Assembly: GCA_032433765.1 (NCBI GenBank)
Contig: JAVIAB010000059.1
Span: forward strand, 58,232,103-58,296,102
From: Megaustenia siamemsis
Lineage: Eukaryota > Mollusca > Gastropoda > Stylommatophora > Ariophantidae
Reading direction: 5' to 3'
DNA: 64,000 nt
A program made the translations under genes and the position numbers. The stretch's first letter is position 1. Each line of letters starts with the position of its first letter. The notes beneath the pieces are model-generated. The model saw nothing but the letters and a program-made list of their open reading frames with translations. It made no database searches and had not been told where the DNA came from. Positions 12,479-24,500 of this stretch are shown here, in pieces.

Positions 12479-12534
12479 CACCTTTTGTTGTTCACCTAGA
12501 AAAGAGCAATACATAGACTTTTTAATTCATCATT

Positions 12535-12850
12535 TCACTCTTGGGCCAAAGATGGCACATATGGTGGAAGTCATAGTTCTCCATGCATGATGATTTGCTG
12601 CTAGTTCTTGTAATTATTGGTTGTTTCTTTGTCCAATGGTTGAGCCTTTATTAATTGTTCTGCCTAGTGATTCTTTGGCCTGCCTTGTTTTCTTTTACCA
12701 GATGGTTTCCATAGGAATGTCAAATGGGGAAGTCTTTCTTCATTCATTCTCAGCAAATGACCGATGTATTTCCAACTTTCTTCTTAAAAAGCTTGACACG
12801 TATTCTTGTTTAGATTAGTCTCTTATCTGTTCATTTGCAATGTGTTCTTT
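12535..12850 (-). mobile_element. LINE-G-like 3' remnant, degraded
   Basis: Starts GGGCCAAAGATGGCACATATGG, matching the left part of 26115-26510. The minus strand has scattered post-RT phrases but many stops. Confidence 0.45.
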
Positions 12851-13044
12851 CCAGCTTATACGTGGACTATTGGGAAAATGACAGTCAAAATAAGAATAAG
12901 AAACTACATTACGTTAGGAACAAGTTGGAAAGTTGAAAGAACTGTTACATGAAATGGATAGATATTAATCAGCTTTTCTGATACTGCTTCTTTGAGACTT
13001 TTGTTAATACTACAGAGCTTGTTGCACACTGGATACGGTGTAAG

Positions 13045-13455
13045 CCTGATGATATAGAAGACCTAGTATTGCAGTGGTGGGAGGCTTTTGACATAGAAGA
13101 CCGAGTCTTGCAGTGGTGGAAGCCTGTTGACATAGAAGACCTATTATTGCAGTGGTGGAAGCCTGTTGACATAGAAGACCTAGTATTGCAGTGGTGGGAG
13201 CCTGTTGACATAGAAGACCTAGTATTACAGTGATGGGAATCTGCTGACATAGAAGACCTAGTATTGCAGTGATGGGAGCCTGTTGACATAGAAGACCAAG
13301 TATTGTAGTGATAGGAATCTGCTGACATAGAAGACCTAGTATTGTAGTGATGGGAATCTGCGGACATAGAAGACCTAGTATTGTAGTGGTGGGAGCCTGT
13401 TGACATAGAAGACCTAGTATTGTAGTGGTGGGAGTTTGTTGACATAGAAGACATG
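13045..13455. repeat. 39-bp minisatellite, ~10 units
   Basis: Unit contains GACATAGAAGACCTAGTATT. It is open in two minus-strand frames because the unit is a multiple of three. Confidence 0.95.
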
Positions 13456-13695
13456 TAGTATATTCATAGAAGTAATGAAGTATATATAGAATGAACAAGC
13501 TCTAAGGTCTCCAGCAGAATCCAGGAAATCAGGAAAACCATTACAATTGCCAAATTGACGACTAGAGTCTAAAAGCCAATAGCTCATATTGACTTCAAGA
13601 CATTAGATAACAATGATCATATACAAGAATAAAATATGTTCCTGACTTTCATAGTTAGGAATGGTAAGATAATGAGGAAATGCACTGACAGCTTC

Positions 13696-14078
13696 ACCTT
13701 CTTACTAACTACCCTACCTACCAAATGAACCTCCTTACTAACTACCCTACCTACCAAATGAACCTCCTTACTAACTACCCTACCTACCAAATGAACCTCC
13801 TTACTAACTACCCTACCTACCAAATGAACCTCCTTACTAACTACCCTACCTACCAAATGAACCTCCATACTAAGTAGCCTACCTACCAAATGAACCTCCT
13901 TACCAACTACCCTACCTACCAAATGAACCTCCATACTAACTACCCTACCTACCAAATGAACCTCCATACTAACTACCTACCTACCAAATGAACCTCCTTA
14001 CTAACTACCCTACCTACCAAATGAACCTCCTTGCTAACTACCCTACCTACCCAAATGAACCTCCTTACTAACTACCCT
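13696..14078. repeat. 33-bp minisatellite, ~12 units
   Basis: Unit contains CTACCAAATGAACCTCC. Nearly identical copies indicate recent expansion. Confidence 0.95.
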
Positions 14079-14079
14079 G

Positions 14080-14679
14080 ATGCCTCAAACATATCACAAC
14101 ATTAGAATGATATAAGTTAAAGGGTTGCCTTACAGAACAAGAAATTGAGCATTTAAAAATGTACATTTTATTTATTTAAGCAACAACCAGTTTCAAATGA
14201 AAATCAAATCAAGTGTGAGGGATAGAGGTTCTGATTAAGGTAATGAACGCAGGAAAACTGAAATAATCTGAATACAATCTTAAACTGAAGTTAAAATGTG
14301 CAAAGGACAATGGATAACACTCAACAACTTTCAAAATGAAGCACAAGTTGAGCTACAGAGGAAATGCAACATATCACATACTGTCAAACTCTGTGAAAGT
14401 ACATATGTAAATATATAATAAAAAAACATAAAAGTTTGCTGCAAAAAAATTATTACTTAAGGTTCACTAATTAAAAAAAACATGTGTTCTGCAATTTACA
14501 CAAGCACACGGATATATAAAAGTAGTTGAAGTTTATGTATTGTGTTGAGATTGTACAAGATTGGAGAGCTAAGGGACTCTGTCAGGCTACAAGTTCTATA
14601 TACAAGAACACAACGTAATTATAATATAAACAACCTGAGGTACGTCAATGACAATGTCTTAATCACTAAGAATAAAAAT
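14080..14679. other. no feature recognised
   Basis: AT-rich sequence with no coding signal. Confidence 0.5.
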
Positions 14680-15084
14680 GAGTAACAGAAAATGTTGACA
14701 TTACAGTGATGGAAAGTAAAAATAAAGGCCTTAGCCTCAACAGTAAAAAGACAGAAGTGATGGTTGTAACAAAATAAAAAAAAAGACTTCTAAATACATG
14801 ATAAGTAAGTGGGACAGTATATAAAATTAAATGAATTGAATGAAATACCTAGGAACGATTTTAACTGTGGATGATAGATGTATAAAAAAGGTGATGTGCA
14901 GAACAGCTCAGGCCAACCAGTTTTTGTTCATGGAAATAAGAAAGAGTTCATCTGTGTTATCTGGAGCCATGCTTAATATACAGAAATCAGATATGAATCA
15001 TGGATAAAAGGATAACAGAGAAGAAACTGGAGGTCATAGAAATGTAGTTTTACAGAGGCATGTTGAAAGTACCATGGACATCAA

Positions 15085-15295
15085 TCTTCAATTCAATCAA
15101 TTATCTCGTAATCATGACAATCACTGGGGCACCATATCTGACATTTTCACAATTTGCTTCCAATTGTCGCAATTTAGAAAGACACTCCTGTCTATTAACC
15201 TGATGTTGTCCTCCCTGTAGTCTTTTGCCTGGTACTGTGCCTTGCAGAATGGTTTTGGCAAGGCCTGTGGACTGTGTGACATGTCCATACCAGAT
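15085..15295 (-). mobile_element. LINE-E 3' fragment inside LINE-D
   Basis: Contains CACTGGGGCACCATATCTGAC and GTGCCTTGCAGAATGG-type phrases of LINE-E. The minus strand reads LIWYGHVTQS. Confidence 0.55.
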
Positions 15296-15300
15296 CAGTT

Positions 15301-15364
15301 ACCATGGATAGCTGAAACCATGGATAGCTGAAACCATGGATAGCTGAAACCATGGATAGCTGAA
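15301..15364. repeat. 16-bp tandem repeat, 4 units
   Basis: Four perfect copies of ACCATGGATAGCTGAA. Confidence 0.97.
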
Positions 15365-15717
15365 GAGTTATGTTGGATTTTAAAACAAAATAGGGTCAAG
15401 GCATAAAATAAAATTAATCTTCAACATCAGGTGGAAACAACAATTATTTCTTGGCCATGTTGTGTGAAGGGAACAATTGGAATAATACTGCAACAAATGG
15501 AGGGAAGATGAGAAAAAAGGAAGTACTGAGAAAAAAATACAGGACAATTTAAAAGAATGGTTTGGTAGGAAGTTTGGTAAAAAGGCATGGTACTCGAGGA
15601 TGATGATACAAGAACACAACTAAATCAGCAGACTTTATGAAGACCAGGACAGAAAAATAACCAGACACAAGACATGAGGGGGTTGGTGAGTTTTAATTAC
15701 ATCTATTTCTGAGTGGA

Positions 15718-16675
15718 CACAGAATTGAGGAGGAAAAATGTGGACACTGACTTGAAGGGGAAAATATGGACACAGACTTGAGGGGGGAAAATGTGGACAC
15801 AGACTTGAAGGGGAAATTGTGGACACAGACTTGAAGGGGAAAATATGGACACAGACTTGAGGGGGGAAAATGTGGACACAGAATTGAGGAGGAAAAATGT
15901 GGACACTGACTTGAAGGGGAAAATATGGACACAGACTTGGGGGGAAAATGTGGACACAGACTTGAAGGGGAAAATGTGGACACAGACTTGAAGGGGAAAA
16001 TGTGGACACAGACTTGAGGACATAGACTTGAGGGGAAAAATGTGGACATAGATTTGAAGGGGAAAATGTGGACACAGACTTGAAGGGGGAAAATGTGGAC
16101 ACAGACTTGAAGGGAGAAAATGTGGACACAGATTTGAAGGGGAAAATGTGGACACAGATTTGAGGGGGGAAAATGTGGACACAGACTTGAGGGGGGAAAA
16201 TGTGGACACAGACTTGAGGGGGGAAAATGTGGACACAGACTCGAAGGGGAAAATGTGGACATAGACTTGAGGGGGAAAATGTGGACATAGACTTGAGGGG
16301 GAAAAATGTGGACATAGATTTGAAGGGGAAAATGTGGACATAGACTTGAGAGGAAAATGTGGACACAGACTTGAAGGGGGAAAATGTGGACACAGACTTG
16401 AAGGGAGAAAATGTGGACACAGATTTGAAGGGGGAAAATGTGGACACAGATTTGAAGGGGGAAAATGTGGACACAGATTTGAAGGGGAAAAATGTGGACA
16501 CAGACTTGAGGAAAAATGTGGACACAGACTTGAGGGAAAAATATGGACACAGACTTGAAGGGGGAAAATGTGGACACAGACTTGAAGGGGGAAAATGTGG
16601 ACACAGACTTGAAGGGGGAAAATGTGGACACAGATTTGAAAGGGGGAAAATGTGGACACAGATTTGAGGGGGGAG
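15718..16675. repeat. ~27-bp minisatellite, ~36 units
   Basis: Unit AAAATGTGGACACAGACTTG plus a G-run of variable length. Length changes in the G-run shift the frame, yet the minus strand stays open in all three frames over most of the array. Strong purine/pyrimidine strand bias. Confidence 0.96.
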
Positions 16676-16689
16676 AAATGTGACCCACA

Positions 16690-17269
16690 CCTGCTACAAC
16701 AGAAGAAACTATAACAGAACTAAAACCCTGAAAAAGACAACAAACTTCAGGAGAGAATCTGGAATCCTAGTCTGAATGAGTCCTGATTTAAACAGATTAT
16801 TTTTCTGAGTTCAATCATTGTCTGTTGGTCAGAATGTTAATTTCACCTTCTGGCAGAAATTACTATGTAAAACTACTGAACACTTTATGTTTTTCGATTT
16901 CCTTATATAAATATGCAGGTCACCATATCTGTGAACTTCTCAAACAGGATGCAATAAAACCTTTGGATCACATGGCGCATTACAGGAGATCATAATAAAA
17001 AAAACATAAATAGTATTTGATTAACTTATTGTTAAAGCTGACATTCATGGTAATGTTCAGTGATACAGCAGACCTGTTAGTGATTGGCTAGTGGTCTTTG
17101 AGTTAACATCCAATCAAAATAATGGATATCTACAATTTAATTTTCAAGATACTGCACCAATTACTGTACAAATACTAATATAGACAGGTGTTTCAGGCGA
17201 CCTATAAATAGTTTCACAGATTCCTCCCAAAAAATACTAAAAACAGCTGGCTAAGAAAGGATTTGTAGT
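16690..17269. other. no feature recognised
   Basis: AT-rich sequence, no coding or repeat signal matched. Confidence 0.5.
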
Positions 17270-17835
17270 GGCCTCCGACAGTCATAGTTGACTATGGATT
17301 TTGCAGCACCCCTAGAAATGTTATTTTTTCTTTTCCTTCACTATGTATTCTCTTTTTCTATGAATCTTTCTGCTTCTTGTTTGAGTTGGAGCTTTAGAGT
17401 GTGTTTCCAAAGATTGCGGTCTGCAGCTATTTCTTCCCAGGCTGCAGGGTTTATGTTCAGAGTCTTCATGTCGCATTTACACACGTCTACAAATCAAAGT
17501 TTTGGGTGCCCCCTAGTCCTTTTGCCATCTGCTAGTTGTCCGTAGAGTATATCTTTTGATATGCAGCCATCTTTCACACAGTGTGTGTGGCCAAGCCAGC
17601 ATAACCTATGTTGTTTGAGCAGCAGATAGATGTTCGGAGGCCTGTGTTAGTCATGACTTCCGTGTTTGTCACTTTATCCTTCCAGGTGATACCAAGAATA
17701 TGGCGCAGACATTGCATATGGAATGCATTGTCCATGATTCGCTGCCATACAAGAGGATACTAATGATTCTGGCATTGTAAACTGTGGCCTTTGTTTTAGT
17801 TGTCAGTTTGCTGTTTTACTAAACTTACCTAGAAA
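17270..17835 (-). mobile_element. LINE-I post-RT remnant
   Basis: Minus-strand phrases in order: LRHILGITWKDKVTNTEV, a broken GYAGLATHTV region, then NINPAAWEEIAADRNLWKH. This is the familiar C-terminal region of an animal LINE. Several frameshifts. Confidence 0.7.
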
Positions 17836-17997
17836 GACAGGCGAATGAGGTTGCAGCATTACCAAAAAAGGATTACACTTCATATTGCATAAAAAATATT
17901 TTTGTCTAATGTAGCAATTAATATTTTCTTTGAACTACAAATAAATAGACTGATATAGACAAGCAGCCTTAATCTAAGCTACTTGTTAAATATTAAA

Positions 17998-18332
17998 GAT
18001 AAGGTAAAGTACAAGACATGAATTGGCGTCTTAGCACGCGAGTTTTCACCAAAATGTGCTTGGCCGCCTATCCAGAAGTGTTAGGAAACTTCTGGATAGT
18101 GTCACTTCAAGCATCGAAACTCACAATACGAGGCGGCACTCCTCACCTTCCCAGAGTACTATACCCTAGTACCCATTTCTGCCAATGGCTGGGTCGACTG
18201 TGGGAGTATATACATTTTTTTTTCAAACCACGAGTACAACTCACACTGCTTCCAGTGGGAATCGAACACGGGTTGTCCAAACGTCGGTACCCCAGTATTC
18301 CTAGTTTTCCCAACTAGGCTACAGAGGTTCCC
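17998..18332 (-). mobile_element. SINE-B, full length
   Basis: tRNA-derived SINE in minus orientation; the head GTAGCCTAGTTGGGAAAAC is at the right end and the (CTTTA) tail at the left. Flanked by an 11-bp duplication TAAATATTAAA (17987-17997 and 18333-18343). Confidence 0.9.
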
Positions 18333-18524
18333 TAAATATTAAAAATGAAATAAATATTAAATACACATTGGCAATGAAGTGAATGTAAGAGCTGTCAAGT
18401 TGTTAAGGCAAGCACTGCATTTGGGAGACTTTGACAAATGTTTTGGATTGGTGAGGTAAGCAGTGGTTTAAAACCAAATTGAAGGCTTACATACTGCTAT
18501 CCCTATCATTTATTGTCAACATTA

Positions 18525-19020
18525 AAAAATATATCATCATTATCTTGTACCAAGCCTGCTGGCATAGGTGATCATGTCTCTCCACAACTTTTGATCTCAA
18601 CATTTATCATTTCTGTTGTTGACCTTCTGCCAAGCCATTCTCTTAAGCTGTCTGGTATTTTTCCTCTTTGCTTCCCTCTATCTCTTCATCCCTCAATTTT
18701 CCCAGTTGTTACAATGCATTCCAGCTGTTCCCTTCTCAATACATGGCCATAAAATGATGATTGTTTCTTCCTAATATTGGAAATTTTTCTCTTTAACTCT
18801 TTAAAATTAACTCTTTTTGCTTTGACCTCTTTCAGAATATTGTCATTGCTCAACTTAGCTGTCTATGGTATACTTAACATTTTTTCTGTAAAACCACATT
18901 TCTACCACCTCCTGTGATTTTCTTGTCTGTTGTCCTATTGTCCATGATTCACATCTCGTATGTTAAGACTAGGCTCTACATAACATTTAAGAACTCTTTT
19001 TCTTGTTTCTATTTAAAAAA
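18525..19020 (-). mobile_element. LINE-D 3' fragment
   Basis: Minus-strand copy of the LINE-D 3' end, similar to 30680-31215. The 3' end is near 18530, with a CATCAT tract. Confidence 0.75.
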
Positions 19021-19199
19021 AAATATATATATATATGCCTGTGATAAATGGATATTATATAGTGCCATGTCAGGAGACTGAACCACATCTATTACATATT
19101 GCCTGAATGATATCTGTTATTGATTTATGCATCTAGCTTGAGATCCCTAGTGAAATACCACTGAATTTTGCTTGAATATCACTTTTTCCTATTTTTTAC

Positions 19200-19680
19200 A
19201 CAGGCAGCCAAGTTCTCAGGTTCGCCATACAGGCTGATAGTCTCAGACTTCTGTGGTACTCTAATATTTTATCATCGAGAGGTTTGACCTTTTTTTTTTC
19301 CAGAAATTTTACCCAAGCAGTGGCCATCTTTGGGCTACTCTTTTCGATTTCCAACCGCTAATGTTTCTTTTACAGAGCAGAATGGCGCTCCATGGTAGTC
19401 AACCTTCGTTGCGGAGACGGCACTCGATGATGATGATGAATGTTGCTTTAACATGAGCAGAATGGCCACAGAACCTCCTGTTTTTCTTAGTTATCTGAGT
19501 GAGCTAGACATCAGATCTCACTAGTCAGAGAACAGGCGAGGGTAAAGTCATGAAAAAACTACAGGTTTGAATTTAAAACTTCCACCACTGTGGCGGGGAT
19601 TCAAACCTAGGACCTTCTTGCACAGATGTTGATGCTTTACCTCTAGACCACCCAAACCCAAACATTTGAGTGTTAACATA
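19200..19680 (-). mobile_element. SINE-D interrupted by a LINE-C tail
   Basis: tRNA-like head at the right (reverse of GGTTTGAATCCC, a B-box match, at about 19600). It is split at 19373-19438 by a LINE-C 3' end. Confidence 0.65.
19373..19438 (+). mobile_element. LINE-C 3' end, 66 bp, inside SINE-D
   Basis: Only the last ~66 bp of LINE-C (GCGCTCCATGGTAGTC, then the GATGATGATG tail). Flanked by AATGTTTCTTTTA / AATGTTGCTTTA. Confidence 0.75.
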
Positions 19681-19734
19681 AAGAGAGCTGACAAGTCCTC
19701 ACTATAACCAGATTCTTCTTCTTCTTATAACCCT

Positions 19735-20160
19735 ATTGGTCATTAAGACGCTACTGTCAGACTTTATCAACTTTCTCTACTGATCTCTCTATCGCCAGCC
19801 ATCCTTTCGGACTCTGCAAAGTCAAAGACTATTTATTCTTTGATGTTATCGTCTCCCTTTTTTTTTCTGTCTACCTACTCTTGTTCCTCCTTTCACAGTT
19901 CCTTGCAGAATGGTCTCTGCCAAGTCAGACGAACGAGATATGTGGCCAAACCATTTCACTTTGTGTTTCTTCACAACAATAACAAAAATTCATCATGTAC
20001 TGCAATTGCTTTTTATATCAATTTACTAACTTTTTAATTCGTGATATGATCTAAGTATGAGATGGCCAAAATCTTATAATAACATTTCATCTCCACAGCT
20101 TGTATTTTCTTATGTAGCTCAGCTGTAAGGTATATAGAAAATTAATAACAAGGGTGCATA
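19735..20160 (-). mobile_element. LINE-E 3' fragment
   Basis: Shares the CAGACTTTATCAACTT and CCTTGCAGAATGGTCTCTGCC phrases with the copy at 36450. Degraded frames. Confidence 0.55.
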
Positions 20161-20285
20161 TCAGCATGACTTTACAGCCTGGAGTTATGTTCTTAGACCA
20201 GATTAAAATTACTTCAATTCTTATGAAATATTTGCATGATACAATAGCAAAATTAAATTAATTATTGACAAAATAAATAAAATAT

Positions 20286-20549
20286 TAAAAAAAATAAAAA
20301 GTAAAGTGCCCAGTCACGCCACATGGCGTATTGGGAATATGGTGTTAGTGACCATAATTTTTATAGACCTTCGGCACATGATTTTTAGGGTAATGTGGTC
20401 AGTATTATGCCCGTGCTGCTTTACTTTCTCAGAAAAAATCCGGTACCCGTTTAAGGCTGGGTGAACCTGAAAGCGTTCGATCAGGATGGAACCCGACCTC
20501 TTGTCCTTTGTAGTCCAGTTCACTAACCATTGAACTATAGCGGCTCCCA
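20286..20549 (-). mobile_element. SINE-A, full length
   Basis: Minus-orientation SINE-A: tail at the left (AGTCACGCCACATGGCGTA) and tRNA head at the right. Possible 11-bp duplication AAATAAAATAT (20275-20285 and 20550-20560). Confidence 0.85.
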
Positions 20550-20564
20550 AAATAAAATATACCA

Positions 20565-21260
20565 GAAGAGGTCTTGGTAAAGAGTAACATAAAACACATT
20601 TTAAAGAAATTCTTCACTGGTAACGGGGTATAACGGTATAAATTTTAAAGTAATCCTTGACTGGTAAAGAGTAAAATTATATAAATTATAAATTAATTAT
20701 GACCAGATAAATATTTAAATTAAATCAATTCTAGAGAAATCCATGATTGGTAGGGAGTAAATTAATATAAATTGCTTTGGAGTTCTTGTTGACCTGTAAA
20801 GATTACTATGAGTATATTCTAAAGGCTTCCTTGAATGGTAAAGATTAAAGTGAAATAGAGGATTTAATGGTGGCTATGGAGAAAAATGAAACAGATCCTG
20901 AACAAATCTTTGATTAGCAAAAAAGAAAACAAAATAAATCTCATCACATACGACAAATGTAAGAATACTGCAGTACTTCAGGGTGTCTCTAAAACAAGAA
21001 AACAATACATTTTAATTAATTAATTACAGTTGGAAAACATGATAATTTATCTAAAATCATAACAGTGACAATTCTTCAGGGTGTCCTAAAAACAATCAGA
21101 CAAAATATTCACTAAATTACAGTTGGAAAACTTTCAAAACTGTCTAAATTGATAACAATGGCAATTTTTCAGGGTGCCCTAAAAACACTGAGACAAAAAT
21201 GTTCACTAAATTACTGCTGGAGAGCCTTCTAAATTGTAAATCCGTAACAGTATCCCTTTC
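20565..21260. repeat. two degenerate tandem repeats
   Basis: 20565-20850 has about five diverged ~62-bp units containing TTGACTGGTAAAGAGTAA-like phrases. 20975-21260 has three ~96-bp units starting CTTCAGGGTGTCCTAAAAAC. Confidence 0.65.
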
Positions 21261-21435
21261 AACTGGTACCCTTTTCCTATACAACATGAAACTCCTTGTA
21301 AGACTCAATCACTAGCCCAATACTAAATTCACTCATCTTTTTTAAAACTCCAACAACTGCACTGTAGCACAAATGTTTCACTGTGCGGACATGTAGCAGA
21401 GTGTTTTATGATGTTTAATTATGAAGCTAAACTGA

Positions 21436-21531
21436 TCACAGTCTATTCCCTGGCTCCCATGGTTTGTGGAAAAAGTTTCCTGGCAAAGGGGTGCAGTGGG
21501 TAGATTCAAAGTTCTCCATATGAGCTGTTAT
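21436..21531 (-). CDS. ABHD16A: ABHD16A last coding exon with stop
   Basis: Phase-0 exon with [11 protein letters not shown], whose conserved His is the likely catalytic base, then [14 protein letters not shown] and a TGA stop at 21436-21438. The acceptor is AAACAG. I saw no clear AATAAA signal on this strand in the several hundred bases below the stop. Confidence 0.94.
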   Translation of the reverse strand: MTAHMENFESTHCTPLPGNFFHKPWEPGNRL

Positions 21532-24500
21532 CTGTTTAGGTAAGGAATAATTAATCAAACACAATTTATTAAAGTATGTGATCTTCATCATCAACATGTG
21601 CCATACCGGTTGGCGTAGGCGATCATATCCCTCCACAATCTTCCATCTACAGTGCATCGTATCAGTTCTGTTGTTGACTGTTTTCCATGCCATGACACCA
21701 AGCTATCCAGTTAAATATAAGGTTGTGATTTGTCATGATTAGTCCAGGCAATTTAAGAAGGTAGTTTGCCATTCCTTTCTTTCTTGGCAGTGACTACTAG
21801 TCTGAGATCGCAGCCATTGTCTCTATACATGAGATCCTCTGTCTGCCATCATTATGTGGGGACCATAACCGGCACTACTTGTCGGCTGCTCCCACAACAC
21901 CATCCACCACCTGCTCCAATGGCTTCACATAACCCTGATAGGGGGGCTAAATGGGAGCTCCACCTTGCCCAGGGGTGTCCGAAGACTAGCGGAGGAAAGG
22001 AGACGTCTTACTCCTCCTTTGGTAGGAGGAATGATTTAATCTCCCCATAAACAACTGTGGATCTCTTCTACTGCATCATAGTGAAGTATCTGATCTTATC
22101 AGATTATAGATATAGGAGGGTAGTAGACATTATGGATAAAGGTAAAGTACAAGACTTGAACTGGCGTCTTAGCACGCGAGTTTACACCCATATGCGCTCG
22201 GCCACCTATCCAGAAATGTTAGGAGATTTCTGTATAGTGTCGCCTCAAGCATCGAAACACAGATGCAAAGCAACATTCCTCACCTTCCCAGGGTAATACC
22301 CTGGTACCCATTTCTGCCAATGGCTGGGTCGACCGTGGGGGTATTTTTTTTTTCCAACCACGAGTACAATTGACACTGCTCCCAGCGGGAATCGAATACG
22401 GGTTGTCCGAATGTTGGTAGTCCAGTCGGGTGGTTTTCCCAACTCAGCTACTGAGGCGCACATCTCTACATTATAGATATAGGAGGGTAGTAGACATTAT
22501 AGATGTGGGAGGGTAGCAGACATTATAGATGTGGGAGGGTAGTAGACATTATAGAAGTAGGAGGGTAGTAGACATTATAGATGTGGGAGGGTAGTAGACA
22601 TTATAGATGTGGGAGGGTAGTAGACATTATAGATGTGGGAGGGTAGTAGACATTATAGATGTGGGAGGGTAGTAGACATTATAGATGCGGGAGGGTAGTA
22701 GACATTATAGATGTGGGAGGGCAGAATACATTATAGATGTAGGAGGGCAGTAGACATTATAGATGTAGGAGGGCAGTAGACATTATAGATGTAGGAAGGT
22801 AGTATACATTATAGATGTAGGAGGGCAGTAGACATTATAGATGTAGGAGGGTAGTAGACATTATAGATGTGGGAGGGCAGTAGACATTATAGATGTGGGA
22901 GGGTAGTAGACATTATAGATGTGGGAGGGTAGTAGACATTATAGATGTGGGAGGGTAGTTATAGATGTGGGAGGGTAGTAGACATTATAGATGTGGGAGG
23001 GTAGTAGACATTATAGATGTGGGAGGGTAGTAGACATTATAGATGTGGGAGGGTAGTATACATTATAGATGTGGGAGGGTAGTAGACATTATAGATGTGG
23101 GAGGGCAGTAGACATTGTAGATGTGAGAGGGTAGTAGACATTATAGATGTGGGAGGGCAGTAGACATTATAGATGCGGGAGGGTAGTATACATTATAGAT
23201 GTAGGAGGGCAGTAGACATTATAGATGTAGGAGGGTAGTAGACATTATAGATGTAGGAGGGTAGTAGACATTATAGATGCGGGAGGGTAGTATACATTAT
23301 AGATGGAGGAGGGCAGTAGACATTATAGATGCGGGAGGGTAGTAGACATTATAGATGCAGGAGGGAAGTAGACATTATAGATGTAGGAGTGCAGTAGACA
23401 TTATAGATGTAGGAGGGTAGTAGACATTATAGATGTAGGAGGGTAGTAGACATTATAGATGTGGGAGGGTAGTAGACATTATAGATGTAGGAGGGTAGTA
23501 GACATTCTAGATGTAGGAGGGTAGTAGACATTATAGATGCGGGAGGGTAGTAGACATTATAGATGCGGGAGGGAAGTAGACATTATAGATGTGGGAGGGA
23601 AGTAGACATTATAGATGTAGGAGTGCAGTAGACATTGTAGATGTAGGAGTGCAGTAGACATTATAGATGTAGGAGGGTAGTAGACATTATAGATGTGGGA
23701 ATGTAGTAGACATTATAGATGTAGGAGTGCAGTAGACATTATAGATGTAGGAGGGCAGTAGACATTATAGATGTAGGAGTGCAGTAGACATTATAGATAT
23801 AGGAGAGTAGTAGACATTATAGATATAGGAGAGTAGTAGACATTATAGATATAGGAGAGTAGTAGACATATATTATAAGTGCAGTAGACATTATAGATAT
23901 AGGAGGGGAGTAAACTATAGGAGGGGATTAGACTATAGGAGGGCAGTAGATATTATAGATATAGGAGAGTAGTAGACATAGATTACGGGTGCAGTAGACA
24001 TTATAGATATAGGAGAGTAGTAGACATAGATTATGAGTGCAGTAGACATTATAGATATAGGAGGGGAGTAGACATAGATTAGAAGTTACTATTTTCACTT
24101 TTAACAGTGAGGGGTTCTTTAATATGTGCAAGCGCGCATGGAGTACATTATGTAAGTATTTTTTTTTTGCCGTTAATCAAGGCAGACATTAGACAAGGAA
24201 ACAGAACAGAAAATTGAAGCCTTTGAAATGTGGATTTATAAAAGAATAGGCAGAAATGTGTGGAAAGAAAAGAATACAAACGATGAAGTTTTAAAACAAC
24301 TGAAAATAAAAAGAGAACTACTAAATACAATTAAGACAAGACAAATGAAATTTTTGGGGCATGTTAAAAGACACAACAGCCTACTAAAAGTAATATTGGA
24401 AGGGAAAATACAAGGTAAAAGAGTCAGAGGCAGACCAAGACTAACATGGACGAGTAACATCAAAAGATGGACAAGTCAATCTATGACAGCCTGCATCATC

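Larger units (their letters stand above)
14680..15610 (+). mobile_element. LINE-D remnant interrupted at 15085-15364
   Basis: The first part has the RT region phrase [21 protein letters not shown] (around 14740) and the EVIEM-FYRGMLKVPW tail (around 15030-15080). The second part (15365-15610) continues with FFLAMLCEG and EWFGRKFGKKAW. A LINE-E piece (minus, 15085-15295) and a 16-bp repeat (15301-15364) lie between. Confidence 0.55.

Noticed and set aside
15635..16690. Open frames of 318-351 codons on the minus strand
   Set aside because: They translate a 27-bp tandem repeat in three frames at once; no domain, no splice or start context.
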